In this document: piece after piece, positions 45,444 through 56,900 of the stretch | How the letters are laid out: each line of letters begins with the position of its first letter | Numbering within the stretch: position 1 is the stretch's first letter | Origin: Piper betle | Taxonomy: Eukaryota > Streptophyta > Magnoliopsida > Piperales > Piperaceae | Length of the DNA: 64,000 nt | Assembly (NCBI GenBank): GCA_033002965.1 | Contig: JAURVB010001877.1 | Coordinates: 19,519 to 83,518 of the forward strand | Direction of reading: 5' to 3' | Made by a program: the position numbers and the translations under genes | Notes under the pieces: model-generated | The model's database searches: none | Told to the model about the DNA's origin: nothing | Seen by the model: only the letters and a program-made list of their open reading frames with translations

Positions 45444-48400
45444 TTATACTTTCTTCGCCACTCCAAGCCTCTGACGGAAATCTTCTTCCATGAGGGGAAG
45501 CCCTTCACGCAATGTAACAATTGGCTCCCAACCAAGTAACTCTTTCGCCTTGGTAATATCAGGTTTCCTTTGGCGCGGATCATCAGGGGTGTTCTCCACA
45601 ACTTTCAATGTGACAGTGGGATCAACTAACTGCAAGTTATGCACGACAAATACTGAGAATTGCTTCCACAAGTGAAGGGACCATGTTAGGATGACTTTAA
45701 TTTTAACTCGTTCTACATATCTAATTAGTGATCTAGATCTATACTTCTCAATGAGAGTTACGGATTCATGTGCATAAGATTATATATAACAATAGTCAAC
45801 CATCAAAAGAATGCAAAAATAAAAGATGATAACATTCGCTAGGCGCTGTTATTGACTATCATAAAGAAAGTTACTAGCATATTATATACGGCATTCACCC
45901 ATACAGCCAGGATTCAGCATATCCAATCACAAAATTATCACTTTTGCTAAAACCTTTCCCATAGTTAATCCTCCACCTACCAAGTATTCTTCTAGAAACT
46001 ACCCAAATTCTCATCAAACCTAAATTCTGAATTTCTGATTATTACAGAAATATATAACCATAATAAACCTCCCATTTGCTAAATTCGCCTGAATATATAA
46101 GCAAGACTATCAACAATACTAAAAGGCTTATAACATCAGTACTACATACATGATAGGATCTAATCCAAACAGTTCCGCATGATGTGCAAGTTATACGCTC
46201 TTTTCATGTTTGATATGTAAGGTGCTTAATTGACGGGGAGAGTGAAAATTACCTCCTTCACAGTTTCTGCAAGTTCCATCATTGTGAACTCACCTGCCAA
46301 AAAAGAAAATTGCCCTCCCATGTTATTGACTTTGTAACTATAAAAACAACAAAAAAATTGTTGTCATTACCAAGAAAATTATTATTTAGATAAGCAACCT
46401 GGGTTCCCAATGTTAATAGGTCCAGTATGTTCTCCTTCCATCAGGCGAATTAGACCATCAACCTAGAACCAACCACCATAAAAACCTCTTCACCTTCAAA
46501 ATATTTGCTTGACTGCAGCATCCAAAAATTGGAAAAGGAGAAAGCATTACCATATCAGAAACATAACAAAAGCTCCGGGTCTGTGTGCCCGGAGATTGAA
46601 CAGTCAATGGTTCTCCTCTGCCGTTGCAAGAGAAAAACGAAAGAAAAGTGAATACATAACAAGATTCCAAAAATGTTGATAATACAAAAAATGGAAAAAA
46701 GTGCTTTCAAAGATTACCTAAGTGCTTGAGCAATAAAATTGCTAACAACACGCCCATCATCAATATTCATGCGGGGCCCATATGTATTAAAGATCCTAGC
46801 AATGCGGATTTCTGTTTCCATTTTTCATAAAGAAACACTTAAAACCAAAACATTTCACTTTATGCATGGAGAATAACTACACGACTCTTCCACAATAATA
46901 AAATTTATACACACAAGAGTGGAGGAAAATACCAATCCCGTGTTGTCTATGATAGTCAAACATCAGCGTCTCAGCCACACGCTTTCCTTCATCATAGCAG
47001 CTGCGAACACCTGTATGAAGATAAAATATATTATGTAGAGTTCTATACAGCTATGAAAACTGGAAAAATTTGGGATGATGATTTCTATAATGAGAAAGAA
47101 CATTTCTTCCTAGACTGAAAAAAAAACTCAAATGACCATTCTTTGGGAAATAAAGAAACCTAAATGGCTAAATCATTCATAATGACAAATTTTATCAATA
47201 GGAAGCAACCATCAATATGGTTTACCAGATAGAATTTACGAGTTCAACAAGTGGCCAAATGAAAGCATGATGGTTAAAGATGAATAAATATTACCAATTG
47301 GGTTGACATTGCCCCAGTATTCTTCCTTTTGAGGATGCTCAAGTGGATCACCATACACTTCTGACGTTGAGGTCAGCAAAATCCTAGTGAAAAATATTGT
47401 TTAGAACATAAAAACCATTCTTAACTTCCGGACCAAACAGAAAAGCATTCAAACCTTGCTCCAACACGCTTTGCAAGCCCCAACATATTGAGAGTACCAA
47501 TCACATTTGTCTTTATAGTCTGTCACAGAGAAGAGGCATTCAAAATCAAAAGTCAATGATCAATAAATAAAACAGCCATACACCTAACAAGATGCTGGTG
47601 TGGAGAAAGCATATGGATCGAGCAAGCACCTTTACAGGATTATACTTGTAAAATATAGGTGATGCTGGGCAAGCAAGGTGATATATCTGATCAACCTCCA
47701 CCAACAACGGCTCTGTCACATCTGTTTCAGGCATTTAAAAGTTCTACTTAATAACAAATGCTGTCATGAAGGACATAATTCCATGTCATGAACAAGGATG
47801 AAAAATCTCGAGAAACAACTTCTATAAAAGTTGTATTTAGCTCTAAAACGAATCAGAATGTCAATGCCAAAGTAAACCCTCATAATAACTCAAATTGAAG
47901 AAAAGGAAGTTCACTAAAAATAGCCTTATTAGATAATAATTAGAAAACAGTCTTAGGCCATTACATGTTACAAAGCTAGTAATGCAGATTGATATAGTGC
48001 AACAAGACCTTGAAATAGAACGAGATGGTAAAGACCAAAGAAATTGACAAAAATCAAGTCATCAATGGCATTGAACACTAAACAAATATTCTAATTTGAA
48101 CTGCATAATCTACGATAAAACATAACAAGGTTTGTGCAATGGCATTTGCAAACTATCATACAAATTATTGGACTAGTAAATTCTTAAAGCTTCTGATAAG
48201 TCATAAGACTAATCTGGGAATTATGAGATTCAAAAATACCATGGCGAATGAGCTCAAATCTTGGATGGCCAATCCATTTTTGAGGTTCTCCTTCGATCCG
48301 GTGAAGTAGTTATCAGCTACAATTACCTGCACCAGACAGAATTTAAGACTAATGAAGATTATTAACATTAAGAAACATAGAGTATGATAGTTGAATTTAC

Positions 48401-48948
48401 AATTAGAAAACAGTGATTCATAAAAAGAATCAAAACAGAGGAAATGTTCGTATAAAAGCGTGTGAGTCCTATTTTCAAATTAGAGAACAGTACTTTGTCA
48501 AACTGTAACGAGAATTGTGTCAATGCTCATTTTTTTAAAAGAAGCATGATTAACTGTTTTAACATTTTAGCTTGTCAAGTTGTGGATTAACAAAGCACGG
48601 GCAAAACAAAGAAACTTAACCAAAATGCATATGGATACAAGATAAAAAAAAGGATCACAAAATTACCTCATTCTTCTCATTTTCCATCAACTTGTCAACC
48701 AAATGAGATCCAATAAACCCAGCCCCACCAGTAACCAAGATCCGCATGTTAGCCTTTTACATTTGATAACAAAAACAAATTATAAGATCCCCAAAGGAGT
48801 TCCACAGATCACATCAAATAAAAGCTTCACATTGAGATAAAACCCAAATGCAATTCACCTGGAAAAATTTAGAGTTCCGCAAAGGCGAAGGTGTCGGGGG
48901 TGGCTTTGTCGAAGAATTATGGGTGCCATTGGCAGTTTCCTTCGCCAT
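45444..48948 (-). CDS. UXS: UDP-glucuronic acid decarboxylase, cytosolic UXS3-type (346 aa), one base short in exon 3
   Basis: Converts UDP-glucuronate to UDP-xylose with bound NAD+, supplying xylan and other cell-wall polymers. Exons on the minus strand: 48948-48859, 48753-48667, 48326-48240, 47721-47630, 47519-47455, 47383-47295, 47010-46933, 46811-46718, 46617-46551, 46462-46399, 46293-46253 and 45629-45444. NAD-binding GGAGFIG (39-45), then [21 protein letters not shown] (145-153), catalytic YDEGK (Tyr176, Lys180), [19 protein letters not shown] and [14 protein letters not shown] are all present. No membrane anchor precedes the domain, so it is the cytosolic class. All exon phases fit except exon 3, which is 87 bases instead of 88: an A5 run (plus-strand T5 at about 48276-48280) sits where A6 would give [17 protein letters not shown]. 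Taken literally the gene is frameshifted. A homopolymer sequencing error is the simplest explanation. Confidence 0.93.
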
Positions 48949-49860
48949 TGATCAAAATCTGATAAAAAATCAAACCTTCTGCAAGAAATCATTTCACATA
49001 TCAAACATCAATCCAACCTAACACCATCAAAACAAAAGTTCATCATATTTGAAGCACCGCCAACTAATCAACACAAATAATCTCCAATTTTGCAAGTTCT
49101 CAAGTAATTTGCCCCCTGATCCTAACAAATTCAACCCAAAAAATCACAAATTTTCGCAACGTCATAGCGACTGAAATCAGATCAATTGCCGCAAGATCCC
49201 AACTAATTGAACTCAAACAACATTATCATTACAATAGGACAACCAAAATAGCTAATCGCTACAACAACAAAAATAAATCGCAAATATTAATCACAACTTC
49301 ACACTAAACAGCATTAATACAACCACTCCCACTGAACCCAACCCAATCAGCTACAAATTCCACACAAGAAAAACTCAACCTAAGAATCAAGAAACGGGAA
49401 AAAACCCAACACCATAAAACGATTTCGCATGCAAAGCATAAATCCCAATTTCACAGATCATGAACAATACCTACCAAACTCCCAGAACCGATCAACCAAC
49501 ACGAAAATAAACTTCACAATTCTCCCCTCCCCTCCCCCCAACAAATCAACACCAATTTATAGCACAACCAACCTCAATCTTCAACAACCGATCCCAACAA
49601 ACAATTAAATTAACACACAGAGAAAATTGCACAATCGACAAAGAAAAACAACACCAAAAAGACGTCGACTTTACGCAAAGCGGGTGGACGAAAGCGGCAC
49701 CAAGACCAGAGACGTTGGATCCAGATTTCGAAATCTTGCTGTAAAAGCAAGCAATTGAGCTAAAGATTAAAAAGAGGGGGGATGATCACCTCTAGATTTA
49801 GGGATTTGGGGAAGACGGGTTCGTGTTCTTGAAGGTCCGTTTGGAATTTTGGGATTAACG
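48949..49860 (-). promoter_or_regulatory. UXS 5' leader, probable leader intron and promoter
   Basis: Immediately upstream of the start codon on the minus strand is TTGCAGAAGG, a plausible leader-intron acceptor near 48978. About 49000-49700 is AT-rich and intron-like. 49700-49860 is mixed composition and probably holds the first, non-coding exon. No TATA element is obvious. Confidence 0.4.
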
Positions 49861-50230
49861 CTAAACTCCCGCGAAATTAGGGGATGATGGGTAGTGTTTA
49901 GTGGATTACGGAAAACGCGCCGGATTTATCACTGACGTGGCTGGGAAACATCATTAGCTGAAAAAAGTGTAAATAGATCCATTAATTAATCCTACCTTTT
50001 TTATCATACATATTATTTATGATTTAAAAAATCTGAATTTAAGGAAACGCCTTTATGGTATTTATCTTAATTACTTAATGGAAATAACTAAATTGGATAA
50101 TCAATGTATATAAAATTTGAGTTTAGGAAGTTGTCAGGGCTCTTAAGATTGGATTAAATCAAAAGAGTTGGATAAAAAATGCTCTGAAATGACTTATGAA
50201 CTCGTGAAATTTCTTCTAAGTATACGAACC
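49861..50230. other. Intergenic sequence
   Basis: No gene or element seen. Confidence 0.5.
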
Positions 50231-51444
50231 ATGGTTGCATGACTCGGAATCCGAATCCGAATCGGTTTTCTATGGAATCAGAATCGGAATCAGAATCGGT
50301 TTGAATCAGCCAAGAATCGGTTCAGTTGAATCGGTTCAGTTGAATCGGTTCAGTTGAATCGGTCCAAATTGGTCATATACAAAAATTTGCCAACTCATAA
50401 TAGAAATACCTGAAATACATAATTATATAATTTCTCAACATAAATACACAAATTCAAGTATTTATACAACAATAATTTGCACATCACGATTTGCACATCA
50501 CGATTTGCACATAGCACGTACTTGCACATTATAATTTACCGCACGCACACACATTTTAATTTGGACATCACAATTCGCACATCATATTAATCATTTATAA
50601 CATCATAGATAACATTTTATACATCACAATATTTAATTTCAATAAAAATCCAAATTTACCTAAATTTTCGGTCGGAAGCGCGGCGGAGGGAGGAGCTGAG
50701 GTCGGAATCGGGCGGCGGTGGCGTGGTCGGACGGAGCTGAGGTCGGACGGCGGTGGCGTGGTCGGAAGGTCGGGCGGAGCGTCGGATGGTGGAATTGCGG
50801 CGAAATCGTGGCGGAGGGCGAAACCGAGTTCGGAATCGGCCGAGCGTCGGATGGCGGTTGCGTGGTCGGAAGGTCGGGCAGAGCGTCGAACGGCAGAATC
50901 GCGGTGGAATCGGGCGGAATCGTGGCGAAGGGCGGAACTGAGTTCAGAATCGGCTGAGCGTCGGATGGCGGTTGCGTGGTCGGAAGGTCGGGCAGAGCGT
51001 CGGATGGCGGAATCGCGGCGGAGGGCGGAACTCAGTTCCGAATCGGGCGGAGCGTTAGACGGCGGAAGCGCGGCGGAGGGCGGAGCTGAGGTCGGAATCG
51101 GGAGGGCGGTGGCGTGGGTCGGACGGCAGAAGCACGGCGGAGGGCGGCAGAGCGAACGTGCCGGCGGAAGCAGGGGGAGAGGGGTTTGATTTTGGGTTTT
51201 TAAAATCTAAATTACCATTTTACCCATGCTTAAATAATTTAATAAAAATCATACCTAGGGTATTTTAGTAATTTCCTAAAAACCGATTCCGATTTAAATT
51301 GGCCGATTCCGATTCCGAGTTAAATCGGTCGGAATCGACCGATTCCGGGGCCGACCGATTCGGCCCCGAAATCGGATCGGCGCGATGCCAATCCGATTTA
51401 AATCGGCCGATTCCGCACGGAATCGGCCGATTCGTGCAACCCGG
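50231..51444. mobile_element. Inverted-repeat element with GC-rich core (non-autonomous, type uncertain)
   Basis: The left end GGTTGCATGACTCGGAATCC and the reverse complement of the right end GGTTGCACGAATCGGCCGATTCC form an imperfect terminal inverted repeat. Both sides continue with dense AATCGG/CCGATT subterminal repeats. No coding sequence, and no convincing target duplication (left flank TATACGAA, right flank ATATAAAC). Structure resembles small hAT or MULE derivatives. Confidence 0.6.
50660..51185 (+). repeat. GC-rich minisatellite of complex period
   Basis: Repeated phrases GTCGGATGGCGGTTGCGTGG, GGTCGGAAGGTCGGGCAGAGC, GAATCGCGGCGGAGGGCGGA and GCTGAGGTCGGAATCGG recur in partly shuffled order several times. 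The open frames across it are repeat artefacts, not genes. Confidence 0.85.
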
Positions 51445-51691
51445 ATATAAACTATAAAAAATATAAATAAATAATAAGATATTCAATAAACAATTCAACA
51501 CTTTATCTAGATTGAATATGTTGAATTGAGATCGGGGTCCAACGATTTCTGTTCCAGTTGTGTCTGATAATTTATTTATCATTCTATTTTGATCTGATAA
51601 TTGTTTTGCTTCCTTGGTGTGATTTAATTAGAATGGATAGGATGTTCGTGGGATTGACGTGAAGGGCATGGATGATTATATTGCTAGGAAC

Positions 51692-52401
51692 TAGGGGTGC
51701 TAATTGAGCGAGCGAGTCGAGCTCAACGTGTGTTCGAACTTGGCTCGAATAGTTAGAAAATTAGTTCGAACTCGACTCGAGATCGAACGAGTTTTGGACA
51801 TACATGCTCGAGTTCGACTCGAATATCTTTTATGTGTTCGAGCTTGGCTCAAGCTCGAATATACTTAAACTGTGAGCTCGTTTGTTAGCTCGAAATCAGC
51901 TTTATTAAAAGTCAAAAGTACCTTACTTAAACGCTCGAATATACTTAAACTGTGAGCTCGTTCGTTATCTCTTGATTAAAAGTCAAAAGTACCTTACTTA
52001 AAAAAAAATGAGGCCAATGTGGTTTGAACCCACAACCTTGAAGTCATCAAGGTGAATACTTACCATCTCAACTATATTGCTTCTTTGTTATTATATTAAA
52101 TATATATATATAAATAAAATATAATATAAAGACTATATTATTATATTATTTTATCGAGTCGAATTTGAGTCGAACTACGAGTCGAGTTTGAGTCGAACCA
52201 CAAGTCGAGTTCGAGTTACAATCGAGTCGAGTCAAGTCGAATATGACCTTGCTCAAGCTCGGCTCGTAAGTTTCGAGTTTGAGTCGAGTTCGAGTCGAGT
52301 TTTCAACTTGAATCGAATATTTAAATGTCGAGTTTCGAGTTGAGTCAAGCCGAGCCAAACGCTAAATGCTCACGAGCTGGCTCGCTCAATTAGCAACCCT
52401 A
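51692..52401. mobile_element. Small hAT-type element, 710 bp, with perfect 8-bp duplication
   Basis: Left end TAGGGGTGCTAATTGAGCGAGC; the reverse complement of the right end is TAGGGTTGCTAATTGAGCGAGC, a terminal inverted repeat with one mismatch in 22. It is flanked by perfect direct copies of CTAGGAAC (51684-51691 and 52402-52409). The interior has CGAGTCGAGTTTGAGTCGAA repeats, a 70-base direct duplication (about 51860-51930 and 51935-52001) and a tRNA-like module. No transposase. Confidence 0.93.
52008..52083 (-). ncRNA. tRNA-like module inside the hAT-type element
   Basis: On the minus strand: ATAGTTGAGATGGTAAGTAT (D arm/A box), CACCTTGATGACTTCAAGG (an anticodon arm with stem CCTTG/CAAGG and a 7-base loop), then TGTGGGTTCAAACCACA (a T arm with perfect 5-bp stem). 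The overall length is about that of a tRNA, and the loop triplet would be GAC (Val). The acceptor ends pair poorly, so it is unlikely to be a working tRNA, but the promoter boxes are well kept. Confidence 0.55.
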
Positions 52402-52409
52402 CTAGGAAC

Positions 52410-53106
52410 AAACTCCAAGTTAATATGAAGTGGAGCTATTAACGTGAAGTCGAATTTTTGTGTGTAGTATGAGTGATTAAGGAGCACTATTTGAAGATGC
52501 ACCAAATCAAATACGTTAATTTTGAAAGCTTGCCCGTGGTGTTTGGGGCACACTAACAAAGATAGGAAAGGGGACGTGGAACGATAGAAAAATAAAAAAT
52601 TCGGTGTAAGATGGAAATTCCCAATGGCTAAGGTATAATAAGTTATTCCAATTCCTAGCTAGTTGCAAACTATAAAGCCCTTTGCAGTTGTTAGCATGCA
52701 TATTGGAAGCTAACCTTGTAAAGAAAAGATCGTGAATTCATGGCCGAAAGACAAATGCAAGTAGCTGGCTGAAAATTCTCCTTGGTAGAGAACGCTTGTG
52801 TTAAGTCCATCACCAACGCATGGGGGCCCTTAAAAATGAAAGAAAAGGATGACTCGATAATGATAAAAGCCTGGGAACTGGGAAAGATTGGTGCAAAGCT
52901 GATTTAACAGCCCCATTTTCACGTGAGGACTCAGTCCCGGATAGCTCTTTGGTTTTTTACTTAACAGCTTCTTATATTTGTTGTCCCCACTCGTTGCTGA
53001 TTTTTATCTTCCAAACACGAAACAACTCCTCCTGTATATATACGATTGGGGCTCTTCTTCCCTGATAATTCACACTGTTATATACATATATTCACATACA
53101 TTAAGC
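52410..53106. other. Intergenic sequence, possible promoter at its right end
   Basis: No gene recognised. TGTATATATACG near 53033 could be a TATA box for the small frame that follows. Confidence 0.4.
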
Positions 53107-53314
53107 ATGCAGAAGGATTCATTGAAAGACCAGAAAACCCAATTTTGCGTGGGAGAGATGGTTGTAAGGCCTGTAAGCTGGCAAGAAATTGAGATCGATT
53201 TTATGACTTGCAACCCGGTGCTAATAAAAGAGAACAGTGGTCCAACAATGGGAGGGGATAGCCGACAAGCATTTTGTCAGAGCTATTTATGGATCATACC
53301 GCCTGTGATAGACT
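53107..53314 (+). CDS. Possible small gene whose stop region was split by a copia insertion
   Basis: The frame starts MQKDSLKDQKTQFCVGEM and runs to WIIPPVID, with a TATA-like sequence about 70 bases upstream. A copia element is inserted right after GATAGACT. Joining the sequence across the insertion (one copy of the AGACT duplication) would give GAC TAA, so before the insertion the frame would have ended after about 69 residues. I do not recognise the protein; it may be a chance frame. Confidence 0.25.
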
Positions 53315-53426
53315 TGTTAGACTTTATTGGTTTTTATATCAAATTATCGAGTAAATAAACTAGATAGCGGAAGCGTACTTAAGCCACAAGAGAAACTAGA
53401 GTTTTGACCACCTCATGTTTTAGTCT

Positions 53427-53987
53427 TCGGTTAAGCCGACCCAGATCTAGCTTTGGCGTCTCAAGATGGAAATACAAATATGAAATGCATGAATGAGAAC
53501 AATTGGATTCTAACGGAGTCCTACATATATGCCATGACGTGCAAGTAAAGACAGGACAAAACAATAAATGAGAAACTAAAAAATATATATACTACTACGG
53601 AAAAACGGACAAAGTTTCTCCTAAAAATGCAATAGGGGCCAACCTGTCCACAACAAGGGTATATAAATATTTTATGAAAATATGATAATACATAACAATC
53701 TACCATGACATTCAATCATTATCTCATTTGTTTCACCTGAGCCGAGTCTGAACTCCAAGGCTCCCTACTCATTCACATTGATCTGTTCGTTTCATAACAA
53801 ATAATTCATTTAAGCAACACATCGAAATTATCATTCACGTAGCGATAACACACCGTCATTATAGATTACACGCGGCACGTACATGTGTGCGCGGTTCTGT
53901 GCTGCTCCTCCGCAGTCTTGACAGCTTTCATTGCTCGCATTCCTCACCTACATATATATAGAAAAACTGTCAGTAACGAGTGTTACC
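53427..53987 (+). mobile_element. Truncated large LTR, family member B, left part
   Basis: Begins inside the family sequence (TTCGGTTAAGCCG, equal to about 23950 of member A) and follows it up to GTAACGAGTGTTACC, where member C is inserted. Its first about 80 bases are missing. It interrupts the left LTR of the copia element. Confidence 0.85.
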
Positions 53988-56900
53988 TGTAAAACCCACG
54001 ATTCGAGTCAGGGTTTTATATTCAGAACCGGTCGGTTCGACCGTTATTTTCGAGTCGAGTCAGTTTCAGAACATGTGTACTGAGCCGACGCCGGTCTCGT
54101 GTATGAGCCATGAGGGTCACGTGTACCCAAGTATATGATGATAACGTCATGAACACAACAGAAAAGAATGAGTTATCAGAATATATGAGAGTATGTAATT
54201 CATTTTTTTTATTATGATGATATATAATGGATCGTAGAATTAGTTTTAGGCCGTTACCCGCGTTAAGACGCGTTATGGGCATTTTGGGTGGGTTGATAGT
54301 TCTAGAGCATATCATTATGATTTTTTGGTGTTGTTTGATTTTATGGGATTTTTCCTATATTTTTTTGGAATTTTTTTACAACTTAAATATTATTTTTGAC
54401 TCGAGTCGGAGACGAGTCAAGTAATATTTACGACTTTGCCACCACACACCCCCGCGTCCTTCTTTTCTTCCCCAAACCCTCGCCTGCGCCGCCCTTGTTC
54501 GGGCGCCACCGCCGCCATGGCCGACGCCGCCTGGCCGCCGATCGACGCCACCCAGCCCGGCCACGGCGTCGCTCTGCCGCCCCGACCAGGTCCGGCCCCC
54601 ATCGGACCGCCACGACGCGAGGAAGCCACGCCGCGACGCCACCCAGCCCCGACCAGGTCCGGCCCCCATCGGACCGCCACGACGCAGGAAGCCACGCCGC
54701 GACGCCGTGACGCGTTGCGACCAGCGCCGCCGCGATCGGTCGGTCGCCTCAGCACCCTCAGCCTTCCAGCAACCTTCCCCGATTGGAACAGAGGCCATCG
54801 CCACCGTGGCTGGCTGGATCTAGCAACCCATCGCCGCCGGCTCTGTTTTGCCATTTTCTGGCGAGCCGCCGCTTCCATTGGCCACGTTGAGGTCATAGAT
54901 GAGTCGGACTCGCCGAGCTGGTTCCGAGGGTACCCAACACGACCACTTTCCGGCTAGTAGACGCCGCCGGCGATTGTCGCCAGAAAACCACCGGAAGCTG
55001 CCGGAAAACCGCCAGTAGCTGCCAGAAAACCGCCGGAAAATTGGAATTTCTGGAATTCGCTGGAATTTACCGGATCTTCCGCGGAGCTCACCCAGTTGGA
55101 CTCGATCGAACATCGGACGCCGAGGAGCGCCAAATTCGAGCTCCGAGACGCGCGACGGAACCCTAGCCGTCGCCGATTGCCGACGACGTGATGTATAATT
55201 ACCTCCGATTTGATTATTTAAAATTGATGATGATTGTTAGCACAGCATGCTAGGATTGATTTATGATGTGATTGATAGTGAATGGAGGATAAGTGATGAA
55301 GTGATAAGTTACATGATGTGATTGATAGTTCATGGAGGTTAAGTGATTTAATGAAGTAAGTAAATTGAGCATGCTAATCGAGTAATGTAACTTAGGAAAA
55401 ATACAATAAAATTGGTAGCAATAGGATGAGTAGAATTATTTTCATATTTATGATTATTGATTGTGATTGATGTTTATTGAGTTTGATGCATCATTTAATT
55501 AGCGGGCGTTAGTATTTAGTTTTGATGTGTAGGTATGGAGTAGGAGCTCGCCGCCTAGGCGCGATGACACGCTTGGAGCTTCTACCAGGTCTGTTTAGGA
55601 CTTGTCTCTGATTTACTTTTTCTATTGTATGTTTAATTTATTGCCTACAGGATGGGTTAAGTGGCATTTTATCGGATCCCACTTAACTTGGGCCATTTAA
55701 CCGAACATTTTCTGGATTAATAACCCCTCGAGGATGAGATCCCTCGAGGTTGATTTCGAAAACAAGATCCACCAAAAGTTGCCTTCGGGCCTATTACATA
55801 AATCCCTACCCAGCCCTATATATATGTAGTTTTCGAGTTTTCAGTGAGACGAGAGATGGAGAAATCGACTGCACGTACTATGCAGAGGATGCCGTGACAG
55901 TCAAAGCGGGCTCTGGATTAGTGCCAGCGGACTGTTCTATTCTCGAGGGATCCTGACAACTCTGCGTTTGAGTTCCTCACACCCGGAGAACGTGGAGGTT
56001 TACAGGTACTGTTTAGTACAGCACGTGCCCCGACCAGGCCCGGCCACGAGCTGGCCGCCGCGACGTGAGGAAGCCGCGCCTTTGAGTCGTGCTTCCGTTG
56101 CCAATCGCGCCGCCGGGCACCGGCGCCGCCACGATCCAGCAGTCGCCTCAGCACCCTCGACCCCTCAGCTGCCTTTCCCGACCGGAGCGGAGGCCATCGC
56201 CGGCCTAGCCGGCCGGATCTAGCGACCCATCGCCGCCACTCCATATTAGCCTTTTTCTGGCAAGCCACCGCCTCCATTGACCATGTTGACCCCATATATG
56301 AGTCGGGCTCGCCGAGCCGGTTCCAAGGGTACCCAACACGACCACTTTCCGGCTAGTAGACACCGCCGTCGATTGTCGCCGGAAAACTAGTCGGAAAAAT
56401 CGGAATTTCTAGAATTTGCTGAAATTCATCGGATCTTCCGCGGAGCTCACCTAGTTGGACTCGATCGAACGTCAGACGCCGAGGAGCGCCAAATTCGAGC
56501 TCCGGGATGCGCGACGTGAGGTATAATTACCTCCGATTTGATTATTTAAAATTGATGATGTTGTTAGCACAACATGCTAGGATTGATTTATGATGTGATT
56601 GATAGTGCATGGAGGATAAGTGATGAAGTGATAAGTTATATGATGTGATTGATAGTTCATGGAGGTTAAGTGATCTAATGAAGTAAGTAAATTGAGCATG
56701 ATAATCGTGTATGATGTAACTTAGGAAAAATACAATAAAATTGTCATGAATAGGATGAATTAGAGTTATTTTTATATTTATGGTTATTTGACGATTGATG
56801 ATTTTGTGTTTAATTGTGTTGAGTTTGATGCATCATTTAGTTAGCGGGTGTTAGTATTTAGTTTTGATGTGTAGGTACGGAATAGGAGCTCGCCGCCTAG

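Noticed and set aside
50718..51189. Frames of 62-143 codons rich in Gly, Arg and Ser
   Set aside because: Repeat units of a minisatellite read in different phases.
54376..54957. Open frames up to 173 codons on both strands
   Set aside because: Same GC-rich region in the inverted LTR copy; low complexity, no shared protein frame with the other LTR copies.
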